From positions 1 to 15,071 of the forward strand of contig DOJV01000027.1 in the NCBI GenBank assembly GCA_003511125.1: DNA of 15,071 nt, in the 5' to 3' direction. Numbering within the stretch: the first letter of the stretch is position 1; each line of letters begins with the position of its first letter. Position numbers and translations under genes: made by a program. Below the pieces are notes generated by a model. That model saw only the letters and a program-made list of their open reading frames with translations, was not told the DNA's origin and did not search any database. This DNA is from Candidatus Uhrbacteria bacterium. Lineage in GTDB: Bacteria; Patescibacteriota; Patescibacteriia; UBA9934; GWF2-40-263. This document shows positions 6,393 through 12,811 of this stretch, piece by piece.

Positions 6393-6968
6393 ATGAACAA
6401 CGAAGTAGTCTTCGATATCGAAACCCAAAATACTTTTGACGACATTAATAGTCGTGATCGTAGTCAATTCAAAATTTCGGTTATTGGTGTTTATTTTTAC
6501 GAGAACGACGAGTATCGGGCTTTTGAAGAGCATGAATTTAGCGAACTCTGGCCGCGGCTCGAGCGGGCCGATCGTTTGATTGGTTATAACAGCAAGGGTT
6601 TTGATTTGCCGATCATGAATAATTATTATCCCGGCGATTTTTTGACTTTTCCTAATTTGGATATTTTGGAAGAGATTCACAAAACCTTGGGTTTTCGCCT
6701 CAAACTCGACCATGTGGCCTTGGCAACAGTCGGCCACGGTAAAACCGGCCATGGTTTGCAAGCGATTGAGTGGTGGAAAAAGGGCGAGAAAGAAAAGGTC
6801 AAACAATATTGTCTTGATGATGTCCGGGTAACCAAAGCGGTCTACGAGTATGGTTTAAAATACGGCGCCTTGGCTTACGAAGATCGTGCCGGAGCGCGCA
6901 AAGCGATTCCTGTGGATTTTAAACTTAAAAAAGTAGATTCAGCCATAAATTTAACCATGCCATTTTAA
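6393..6968 (+). CDS. DEDD-family 3'-5' exonuclease (RNase H-like, DnaQ/YprB type)
   Basis: The protein has 191 residues and is a single exonuclease domain. Exo I is VFDIET with Asp8 and Glu10, Exo II is IGYNSKGFDLP with Asp71, and Exo III is YCLDDVRVT with Tyr139 and Asp143, the Y-x3-D pattern of the DEDDy subgroup. These four acidic residues bind the two metal ions that hydrolyse nucleic acid from the 3' end. The ending RAGARKAIPVDF is typical of the stand-alone predicted exonucleases common in candidate phyla. Whether it prefers DNA or RNA cannot be told. The start ATG lies 21 bases after the repeat element, with no Shine-Dalgarno site. The next gene starts 19 bases after the stop, so the two are probably co-transcribed. 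Confidence 0.85.
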   Translation: MNNEVVFDIETQNTFDDINSRDRSQFKISVIGVYFYENDEYRAFEEHEFSELWPRLERADRLIGYNSKGFDLPIMNNYYPGDFLTFPNLDILEEIHKTLGFRLKLDHVALATVGHGKTGHGLQAIEWWKKGEKEKVKQYCLDDVRVTKAVYEYGLKYGALAYEDRAGARKAIPVDFKLKKVDSAINLTMPF

Positions 6969-6987
6969 AAAATAACTTTCTTTTCAT

Positions 6988-7446
6988 ATGGAACAAGAAA
7001 ACTCCAAGAAAAAATTTCCCACCTGGCTAAAAGTTGTCATTGGCCTAGTGATTGCCGGTTTCATCGGCTTCGTCGCTCTTTTTGCCGTGATTTTTGGCAC
7101 AGCCTGGAATTTAACCGCGGCCCCGGTCAAATCGGCCGAACTCTTTTTAGATTTTGCCAGCCACGAAATTTACGATTCCATGTATGCCTACACCTCGCCG
7201 ACTTTGCAAAAAGTTACTAGCGAAGAAGGTTTAATCGCTCTCGTTGAAAGTTATCCGGTTCTGACCGACATGGAAAAAGTTTCTTTTTCCAACCGAAGTA
7301 TCGATAACGATTTGGCGACCGTCTATGGCACGATTTATGGCGCCGGTACCTCTTCGCCAATTTACATCGAACTTGAAAAAGTTGATGACGATTGGTTAGT
7401 GAGTTATATTAGTTTGAACGAAGAAGATATTCCGGTTGAGGAATAG
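6988..7446 (+). CDS. Small membrane-anchored protein, possible NTF2-like extracytoplasmic domain
   Basis: The protein has 152 residues: a short Lys-rich cytoplasmic start (KKKFPTWLK), one transmembrane helix at about residues 16-38, and an outside domain of about 110 residues. The domain starts with APVKSAELFLDFASHEIYDSMYAYTSPTLQK, a pattern of paired helices followed by beta strands (YIELEKVDDDWLVSYI) seen in DUF4878/DUF4864-like NTF2-fold domains. This assignment is by pattern only. No catalytic residues are evident. The gene is the second of an apparent pair with the exonuclease and is followed by a strong terminator at 7465. No Shine-Dalgarno site is seen (TTTCTTTTCAT precedes the ATG). 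Confidence 0.7.
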   Translation: MEQENSKKKFPTWLKVVIGLVIAGFIGFVALFAVIFGTAWNLTAAPVKSAELFLDFASHEIYDSMYAYTSPTLQKVTSEEGLIALVESYPVLTDMEKVSFSNRSIDNDLATVYGTIYGAGTSSPIYIELEKVDDDWLVSYISLNEEDIPVEE

Positions 7447-7464
7447 AAATAAATTCGAGATCAA

Positions 7465-7495
7465 AAAAAACCGAGGTTAAAAACCTTGGTTTTTT
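7465..7495 (+). terminator. Rho-independent terminator
   Basis: AAAAAACCGAGGTT (7465-7478) pairs with AACCTTGGTTTTTT (7482-7495), with one G-T wobble and a 3-base loop. The U-run makes it a terminator for the membrane protein gene ending at 7446. The A-run on the left means it could also act on the other strand. Confidence 0.88.
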
Positions 7496-7518
7496 GATAT
7501 TAAGATTTTGCTCAAGGC

Positions 7519-7547
7519 TTGAAAATTTTCGTTTTCTTTGCTAAAAA
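7519..7547 (+). promoter_or_regulatory. Promoter TTGAAA-N17-TAAAAA
   Basis: The -35 is TTGAAA at 7519-7524 and the -10 is TAAAAA at 7542-7547, with exactly 17 bases between. The -35 is overlapped by a small inverted repeat TCAAG-G-CTTGA at 7512-7522, a possible operator. It sits right after the terminator and about 65 bases before the SD-led gene at 7613. Confidence 0.65.
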
Positions 7548-7612
7548 GACCTGATCATAGTGGCCCCGACCATTCCGGCGGGAAAATCTGCATGACCCAG
7601 AGGAGAGAGAGA

Positions 7613-8155
7613 ATGCAAGCGCTACTGAGGTTCTGGCTGGACGGCCGGCGTTTCAACCTGACCCCCGAACTTCGGGCGGAACTTGATCAACTGAGGTCGA
7701 TGTCATGGACAGATCGAGGCGGCTGGCTGGTTCAGAACGCCGAGCGTTTCGGAGGGTTTCCGGAGTGTATTGGTTTCCTCAACTGGGATCGGGTGACCCA
7801 GAGGTTCTACCTCCAAGAAGCCAACGGCCAGCAGTTCAAGTTCGGCCCTCGCGGTTTTGTTGAGCCAGACTTCTTGCTCTCTGCGACGGGTTTCTTGGTC
7901 TCTGAGATCGAGGCCGCGGTCTACTTCTTCCCCACGAAGCAGATGGTTCTGGGGCGCGATTTCAAGGTGTCGACTCGTGGTGGCGGTCTCGAGCCGGAAG
8001 AGTACAGCGCGGTTCTGGACTGGGAGCCGTGCGATAATACCCACTTCGGTCGGTGTACACTACTTGTCAGTGGTGTTCCTGACCTCGATGAGCTCAATGC
8101 CTTCGTGACTCGCGTGAGAAGCGGACAGAGCTTCCCATCGACCACTTGGGAATGA
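7613..8155 (+). CDS. Unrecognised soluble protein with distinct base composition, 180 residues
   Basis: I do not recognise this protein. The start ATG 7613 is chosen because a purine-rich Shine-Dalgarno tract (AGGAGAGAGA, 7601-7610) precedes it; an ATG at 7592 in the same frame is a possible alternative. No signal peptide or membrane segment is seen. The protein is rich in Trp, Phe and Arg, with short hydrophobic strands such as SEIEAAVYFF and RCTLLVSGV, suggesting a small alpha/beta fold. Codon use differs from neighbours: CTG, CTC, GCC and CGG are frequent and TTA is absent, while the flanking genes prefer TTG, TTA and AAA-type codons. With its own promoter (7519), Shine-Dalgarno site and terminator (8188), it is a self-contained unit, which could reflect horizontal gain or strong expression. 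Confidence 0.72.
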   Translation: MQALLRFWLDGRRFNLTPELRAELDQLRSMSWTDRGGWLVQNAERFGGFPECIGFLNWDRVTQRFYLQEANGQQFKFGPRGFVEPDFLLSATGFLVSEIEAAVYFFPTKQMVLGRDFKVSTRGGGLEPEEYSAVLDWEPCDNTHFGRCTLLVSGVPDLDELNAFVTRVRSGQSFPSTTWE

Positions 8156-8187
8156 TGTTCTGTTATCGCTGACCAAACTTTTTCTTC

Positions 8188-8215
8188 AGCCCCGTCTTCG
8201 GACGCGGCTTTTTTT
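8188..8215 (+). terminator. Rho-independent terminator with TTCG loop
   Basis: AGCCCCGTC (8188-8196) pairs with GACGCGGCT (8201-8209), with one C-C mismatch, around a TTCG tetraloop and followed by seven T residues. It ends the transcript of the 7613-8155 gene. Confidence 0.88.
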
Positions 8216-8252
8216 GATGTTTTTTTGATCTTTTTTGTGGATAACTTTTGCT

Positions 8253-8281
8253 TTGACACACTTCGTTCAAAGACTTAAAAT
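8253..8281 (+). promoter_or_regulatory. Consensus promoter TTGACA-N17-TAAAAT for nrdJ
   Basis: The -35 TTGACA (8253-8258) and -10 TAAAAT (8276-8281) are separated by 17 bases, an ideal sigma-70-type arrangement. An inverted repeat CTTTGA-N10-TCAAAG (8251-8272) overlaps the -35 and spacer and may be an operator. It does not look like the NrdR box consensus. Transcription would begin near 8288, giving a leader of about 150 bases before ATG 8440. Confidence 0.85.
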
Positions 8282-8287
8282 ACAGGT

Positions 8288-8439
8288 ACCACGAAATGGA
8301 AAGGAGGACCATTTCGGACTTCGTTTCAGTGGGCGCAAGCACCGTCAATAACGGGCGGTCTTGTGGAAAGATAATCCCGGCGGATTGTCTTTTCTTGTTC
8401 CCAAATTTTGGAAACACGCCTGTTAACCCCACCATACTT
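8288..8439 (+). ncRNA. Structured 5' leader of nrdJ, possible regulatory RNA
   Basis: The leader folds into several nested stems. Hairpin 1 is CGAAATGG (8292-8299) with CCATTTCG (8309-8316), presenting AAGGAGG in its loop. Hairpin 2 is GTGGGC-GCAA-GCACCGT, a GNRA-capped stem with one bulge (about 8329-8345). Domain 3 nests CAAT 8346-8349/ATTG 8384-8387, CGGG 8352-8355/CCCG 8376-8379 and TCTT 8359-8362/AAGA 8368-8371. A further imperfect hairpin spans about 8398-8416. It lacks the features I know of the cobalamin riboswitch. I recall a published computational candidate called the nrdJ RNA motif upstream of such genes but cannot compare it here. Confidence 0.5.
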
Positions 8440-11400
8440 ATGTCCGATTCCTCCCTCCGTTTTGATTCTAAAGTTGTTGCCGTGTCATCGCCAGCCGGTG
8501 TTTCAGACGCTGTTTGGTCTTATGTTACTTCTTTAAAACAAGTAACCAAACGGAGTGGAATTTCCGAGCCTTTTCAGCCAGAAAAAATTCAGCGTTCAGT
8601 GGCCGCGGCCATGATTGGGGCCGGTATTAAAGATCAAAAGATTATTGACAAAGTCATTAAAACTGCGGTCTCTAGATTGCAGCGGTCTTTTGATGGTCAT
8701 ACTCAGCCAACAACTTTAGATATTCGGGAAATGATTAGTGTGTCCATGATTGATTTAAATTTGATTCATGCCGCAAAAAAATACGCTAATTATCATATTG
8801 ATAGCCTGAACAAAAGAGACGGACAAGAACCGGTTTACGGTCATGGTCTGGAAGTGAAAAATTATTTTACCGAAAAAGGTGTCCATCCATACAATAAAAT
8901 CTCTTGGGAGTTGCGCGACGCTCGTATTACCAACGAAAAGGGAAAAATCGTTTTCGAACAAATCGGCGTCGAAATGCCAAATTTTTGGTCACAAACCGCC
9001 ACCAATATTGTGGTTTCCAAATATTTCCGCGGCCAAGTTGGTAAAGACGACCGTGAACAATCGGTTCGCCAGCTAATCGATCGCGTAGCCAAAACCATTT
9101 CTAACTGGGGCCGTAAAGACGGCTATTTTCAGTCCGAAGTAGACGCCGAAACCTACGAAAACGAACTCACCCATATTTTGGTCAACCAAATGGCCGCTTT
9201 CAACTCGCCGGTTTGGTTTAATGTTGGTGTGGCCAGTCATCCGCAGTGCTCGGCTTGTTTTATCAATTCAGTGCAAGACGACATGCGTTCCATTCTTAAC
9301 TTGGCTGTAACCGAGGGTATGTTGTTTAAAGGTGGTTCGGGCACGGGCACCAACATTTCCAACCTGCGTTCCTCTAAAGAATATTTGGCCGGTTCAAATG
9401 GCAAAGCTTCAGGTCCGGTTTCTTTCATGAAAGGTTTAGACGCCTTTGCCGGTGTCATTAAAAGCGGTGGTAAAACTCGTCGGGCGGCCAAAATGGTTAT
9501 TTTAAACGTCGATCATCCAGATATCGAAGAATTTGTCACCTGCAAAGTCGAGGAAGAGAAGAAAGCTTGGGCTTTAATCGACGCCGGCTACGACGGCTCG
9601 CTCGATGGCCCGGCTTATGGTTCAATTTATTTTCAAAACGCCAACAACTCGGTTCGGGTCAACGACGACTTTATGAAAGCCGTGATCGAAGATAAAGACT
9701 GGACAACCAAAGAAGTTATTAGCGGCGCTCCCTCGGTTACTTACAAAGCTAAAGACCTCATGGGCAAAATTTGCGAAGCGGCTTGGCAGTGCGGCGACCC
9801 GGGTTTTCAGTATGATACCACTATCAACAAGTGGCACACCTGTAAGGGCAGTGGTCGGATTAACGCTTCAAACCCCTGCGTTACCGGCGACACCATGGTG
9901 GCCACGGAGCGTGGTTGGGAGCGTATCGATTCCTTGCTGGCGGCGCCGACAAAAGTTTTAGGATCAGACGGTGTTTATCACGAAATTGCTCCGGCTTTTA
10001 AAACCGGCACCAAGGCGGTTTATCGATTAATAACCGAGTCTGGTTTTGAATTAAAGTTAACAGCCGATCATCGGGTTTTGACCAAAAATCGCGGCGATGT
10101 CGCGGCCATTGATTTGCAGGACGAAGATATTGTTACTTTAGTTAAGCCGGCTTTTGGTCAAGAAAAACTGGATTCGCGCTTGGCGGAATTTTTAGGCGTC
10201 ATGGTTGGCGATGGTTGCCTCTCCGGTGAACAAGAAACCGCCATCGTTACTTTGGCTCCAGAAGAAAAAGTTGTCGCTGAATTTTTACATAAAAATCTTT
10301 CCAGTTTTAAACAAGATTTTGCCGCCGATGGTCGTGCTTGTCGAGACACTGAGGTTACTCAACCGCAAGAAACTTTGCGTTTTGGCACCAGTGCCCGTTG
10401 TGTGGTCGACGAACTCAAAAAAATGGCAGTTTTGGATAAGGGAAGTGAAAATAAAATTTTTAAAGACTCGGTATTTCTTCTGAACAAAGAATCCTTGTCA
10501 GCGGTTTTGCGCGGCTTGTTTACGGCCGACGGCTCTGTGGCGAATTACGGCGATAAAACCCAATATGTCTCTTTGGACAGCACTTCACTAAAACTTTTAC
10601 AGCAGACGCAACTTTTGCTTTTGGCTTTTGGTATCAAGGCTAAGATTTACAAAAATCGTCGGATTTTCGGTCAGAAAACCGCTTTAATGCCAGACGGCCA
10701 AGGTGGCCAAAAAGAATATCCGGTTCAGCAAATCCACAGCTTGCGGGTTTCTCGCTCTTCTCGAGTTTTGTTCCAAGAGCAAATTGGTTTTTGCGAAGGC
10801 AGTGTTAAACAAGAAAAACTGACCGTCATGAACGAAAAAATTTCGACTTACGAAGATCTTTTCGAAGAACAAATCGAGCGGCTGGATTATTTGGGTGAGG
10901 AAGCGGTTTTTGATCTTACCGAATCCGTTACCAATCACTTCGCGGCCAATGGTTTGCTGGTGCACAACTGCTCGGAATATATGTTCCTCGATGACTCGGC
11001 TTGCAACCTGGCTTCGCTTAACCTCATGAAATTCCGTAAAGAGGTTAATGGTTTAATGGAATTTGATGTAGAGGCTTTTAAGCACGCGAATGAGATCATT
11101 ATTACAGCCATGGAAATTATTATTGGTAATTCCAGTTATCCGACGCCGTCAATCGAAGAAAACAGTTTAACTTTTCGTCCGCTCGGTATTGGTTTTGCCA
11201 ACTTGGGAGCTTTGTTAATGAGTCAGGGTTTGGCTTACACTTCTGACCAAGGGCGAAATTTAGCCGCGATTATCACTTCAATGCAAAGCGGTGTTTGCTA
11301 CGCTCAGTCAACCAGAATCGCCGAAAAGAAAGGCCCGTTTGCCGCTTATCAAGAAAATTCCGAATCGGTTCTAGATGTTATGCGCATGCACCGCGATGCC

Positions 11401-12705
11401 ACGGAAAAAATTCCTTTGCTCGGTGTTTCTAGCGAACTTTTAGCGGCCGCTCGCGAAGCTTGGCACGAGGTGGTGGAACGCGGCGCGCGATATGGTTTGC
11501 GCAATGCCCAGATTTCGGTTTTGGCGCCAACCGGTACTATAGCCTTTTTGATGGATTGCGACACCACAGGCGTCGAACCAGACATCGCTCTTGTTAAATA
11601 CAAGTGGTTGGTCGGCGGCGGCATGATCAAAATCGTCAACAACACCGTGCCCGAAGCTTTAACTCGCCTGGGTTATAGCGATGATCAGAAAAAAGAAATT
11701 CTTGATTATATCAGCGAAAAAGATACGATCGAAGGTGCATCGCATGTTAAAGAAGATCATCTGGAAGTTTTTGATTGCGCTTTTCGGCCGGCTAACGGCA
11801 AACGCTCTATTCAATACATGGGTCACTTGCGTATGATGGCCGCGGTTCAACCGTATCTCTCCGGTGCCATCTCCAAAACCGTTAACATGCCCAATGAATC
11901 AACACCAGCGGATATTGAGAAAGTTTATGTGGAAGCCTGGAAAATGGGCATTAAAGCCGTGGCTGTTTACCGCGACGGTTCCAAGCGTCAACAGCCACTC
12001 ACTACTTCGCTCGACAAAGATCAATCCAAAAAAGTTGTTCCGGCCACCAAAAAATCCGAAGTCGCGGTTGGCGATGGTCGTGGCGAATCAATTAAACCTC
12101 TACGTCGTCGTTTACCAGACGAACGCCGGGCCATTACTCACAAATTCCAAGTTGGTACTTACAAGGGTTATATCACCGTCGGTTTATATGACGACGGCAC
12201 TCCTGGCGAACTCTTCGTCACCATGTCCAAAGAAGGCTCGGTAATTAGTGGTTTGGCCGATGCTTTCTCGACCTCGGTTTCGATTGGTTTGCAATACGGT
12301 GTGCCACTTCAAGTCTTGGTCAACAAGTTTGTGCACATGCGTTTCGAGCCATCGGGTTACACCAACAATCCCAACATCCGCATCGCCAAATCTTTGATCG
12401 ACTATATTTTCCGCTGGATGGCCATGAAGTTCATGACCCCAGAAGAACAGCGGGCCGTTGGTATCATGAATGTTGTCGAACCAGAAGCCGGCATAAATTC
12501 TGCCGAGCCGGTCGATAACGCCCCGGTTAAAACTAACGAAGCCGAACCCCAACCGACTTTGTTTAATGAAAAAAAAGCCTCATTAACCTCAACCTTTGAT
12601 AACCAGTCCGACGCGCCGGTTTGCTCGACTTGCGGTTCGATCATGGTGCGCAACGCTTCGTGTTATAAATGTTTGAACTGCGGGGCGACGAGCGGGTGTA
12701 GTTAA
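8440..12705 (+). CDS. nrdJ: Adenosylcobalamin-dependent (class II) ribonucleotide reductase with intein
   Basis: The enzyme reduces ribonucleotides to deoxyribonucleotides using a B12-derived radical, without oxygen or a second subunit. From ATG 8440 the precursor has 1421 residues, of which 364 are intein, leaving 1057. An ATP-cone (VTKRSGISEPFQPEKI...) opens the protein. The catalytic barrel follows with NSPVWFNVG, SACFINSV, FKGGSGTGTN, GGKTRRAAKMV and DHPDIEEF. The active-site NPCSEY (Asn, radical Cys, Glu) is split by the intein between Pro and Cys. After it come DDSACNLASLNL and APTGTI, then a TSCPD domain (YKGYITVGLYDDGTPGELFV) and a Cys-rich tail (CSTCG...CYKCLNCG) that resembles zinc or redox tails of NrdJ. 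ATG 8296 would add 48 residues lying over the RNA structures and is disfavoured. The gene has its own promoter and terminator. Confidence 0.95.
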   Translation: MSDSSLRFDSKVVAVSSPAGVSDAVWSYVTSLKQVTKRSGISEPFQPEKIQRSVAAAMIGAGIKDQKIIDKVIKTAVSRLQRSFDGHTQPTTLDIREMISVSMIDLNLIHAAKKYANYHIDSLNKRDGQEPVYGHGLEVKNYFTEKGVHPYNKISWELRDARITNEKGKIVFEQIGVEMPNFWSQTATNIVVSKYFRGQVGKDDREQSVRQLIDRVAKTISNWGRKDGYFQSEVDAETYENELTHILVNQMAAFNSPVWFNVGVASHPQCSACFINSVQDDMRSILNLAVTEGMLFKGGSGTGTNISNLRSSKEYLAGSNGKASGPVSFMKGLDAFAGVIKSGGKTRRAAKMVILNVDHPDIEEFVTCKVEEEKKAWALIDAGYDGSLDGPAYGSIYFQNANNSVRVNDDFMKAVIEDKDWTTKEVISGAPSVTYKAKDLMGKICEAAWQCGDPGFQYDTTINKWHTCKGSGRINASNPCVTGDTMVATERGWERIDSLLAAPTKVLGSDGVYHEIAPAFKTGTKAVYRLITESGFELKLTADHRVLTKNRGDVAAIDLQDEDIVTLVKPAFGQEKLDSRLAEFLGVMVGDGCLSGEQETAIVTLAPEEKVVAEFLHKNLSSFKQDFAADGRACRDTEVTQPQETLRFGTSARCVVDELKKMAVLDKGSENKIFKDSVFLLNKESLSAVLRGLFTADGSVANYGDKTQYVSLDSTSLKLLQQTQLLLLAFGIKAKIYKNRRIFGQKTALMPDGQGGQKEYPVQQIHSLRVSRSSRVLFQEQIGFCEGSVKQEKLTVMNEKISTYEDLFEEQIERLDYLGEEAVFDLTESVTNHFAANGLLVHNCSEYMFLDDSACNLASLNLMKFRKEVNGLMEFDVEAFKHANEIIITAMEIIIGNSSYPTPSIEENSLTFRPLGIGFANLGALLMSQGLAYTSDQGRNLAAIITSMQSGVCYAQSTRIAEKKGPFAAYQENSESVLDVMRMHRDATEKIPLLGVSSELLAAAREAWHEVVERGARYGLRNAQISVLAPTGTIAFLMDCDTTGVEPDIALVKYKWLVGGGMIKIVNNTVPEALTRLGYSDDQKKEILDYISEKDTIEGASHVKEDHLEVFDCAFRPANGKRSIQYMGHLRMMAAVQPYLSGAISKTVNMPNESTPADIEKVYVEAWKMGIKAVAVYRDGSKRQQPLTTSLDKDQSKKVVPATKKSEVAVGDGRGESIKPLRRRLPDERRAITHKFQVGTYKGYITVGLYDDGTPGELFVTMSKEGSVISGLADAFSTSVSIGLQYGVPLQVLVNKFVHMRFEPSGYTNNPNIRIAKSLIDYIFRWMAMKFMTPEEQRAVGIMNVVEPEAGINSAEPVDNAPVKTNEAEPQPTLFNEKKASLTSTFDNQSDAPVCSTCGSIMVRNASCYKCLNCGATSGCS
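9877..10968 (+). mobile_element. Full-length LAGLIDADG intein in NrdJ (364 residues)
   Basis: The intein begins with Cys (CVTGDTMVATERGW, block A) and ends with HFAANGLLVHN (blocks F and G, terminal His-Asn). The next host residue is Cys, so all class 1 splicing residues are present. Block B is TADH (intein residues 62-65). The endonuclease domain has both dodecapeptide motifs: LAEFLGVMVGDG with Asp112 and LRGLFTADG with Asp218, so it appears intact and probably active or recently active. Removing it restores the NPCSEY active-site sequence in frame. A homing endonuclease could copy the element into intein-free nrdJ alleles, explaining its spread. The frame is open throughout, with no sign of decay. 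Confidence 0.95.
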
Positions 12706-12718
12706 TCTAAGTTTTTGA

Positions 12719-12746
12719 AAAAAACGATCAGTAATGGTCGTTTTTT
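12719..12746 (+). terminator. Rho-independent terminator after nrdJ
   Basis: AAAAAACGATC (12719-12729) pairs with GGTCGTTTTTT (12736-12746) around a 6-base loop, with one T-G wobble. A second T-run follows. It lies 13 bases after the nrdJ stop. Confidence 0.88.
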
Positions 12747-12811
12747 GATTTTTTTAAAATCCTATGCCAAGATAACTGAGCTTCTTAAAACAAGAGGTAA
12801 TGGAGGAAGAC

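Noticed and set aside
6282..6806. Minus-strand open frame over the exonuclease gene and repeat copy 2
   Set aside because: It is antisense to a clear DEDD exonuclease, and its C-terminal end is repeat translation (poly-Arg and VE repeats).
8296..8439. N-terminal extension of NrdJ from ATG 8296
   Set aside because: The 48 residues have no resemblance to NrdJ N-termini, and the DNA is occupied by nested hairpins just after the promoter; ATG 8440 gives a normal ATP-cone start.
8288..8439. Classic cobalamin riboswitch
   Set aside because: I could not find the conserved core segments known for that family, so only a generic structured leader is claimed.
11349..11645. Minus-strand open frames inside nrdJ
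   Set aside because: They are shadows of the strongly coding + strand, with no recognisable product or start signals.
12755..12780. Promoter for the GT-C glycosyltransferase gene
   Set aside because: Candidate boxes (TTGATT 12745, GATAAC 12771) have poor spacing and match. A promoter is expected after the nrdJ terminator but I cannot place it.
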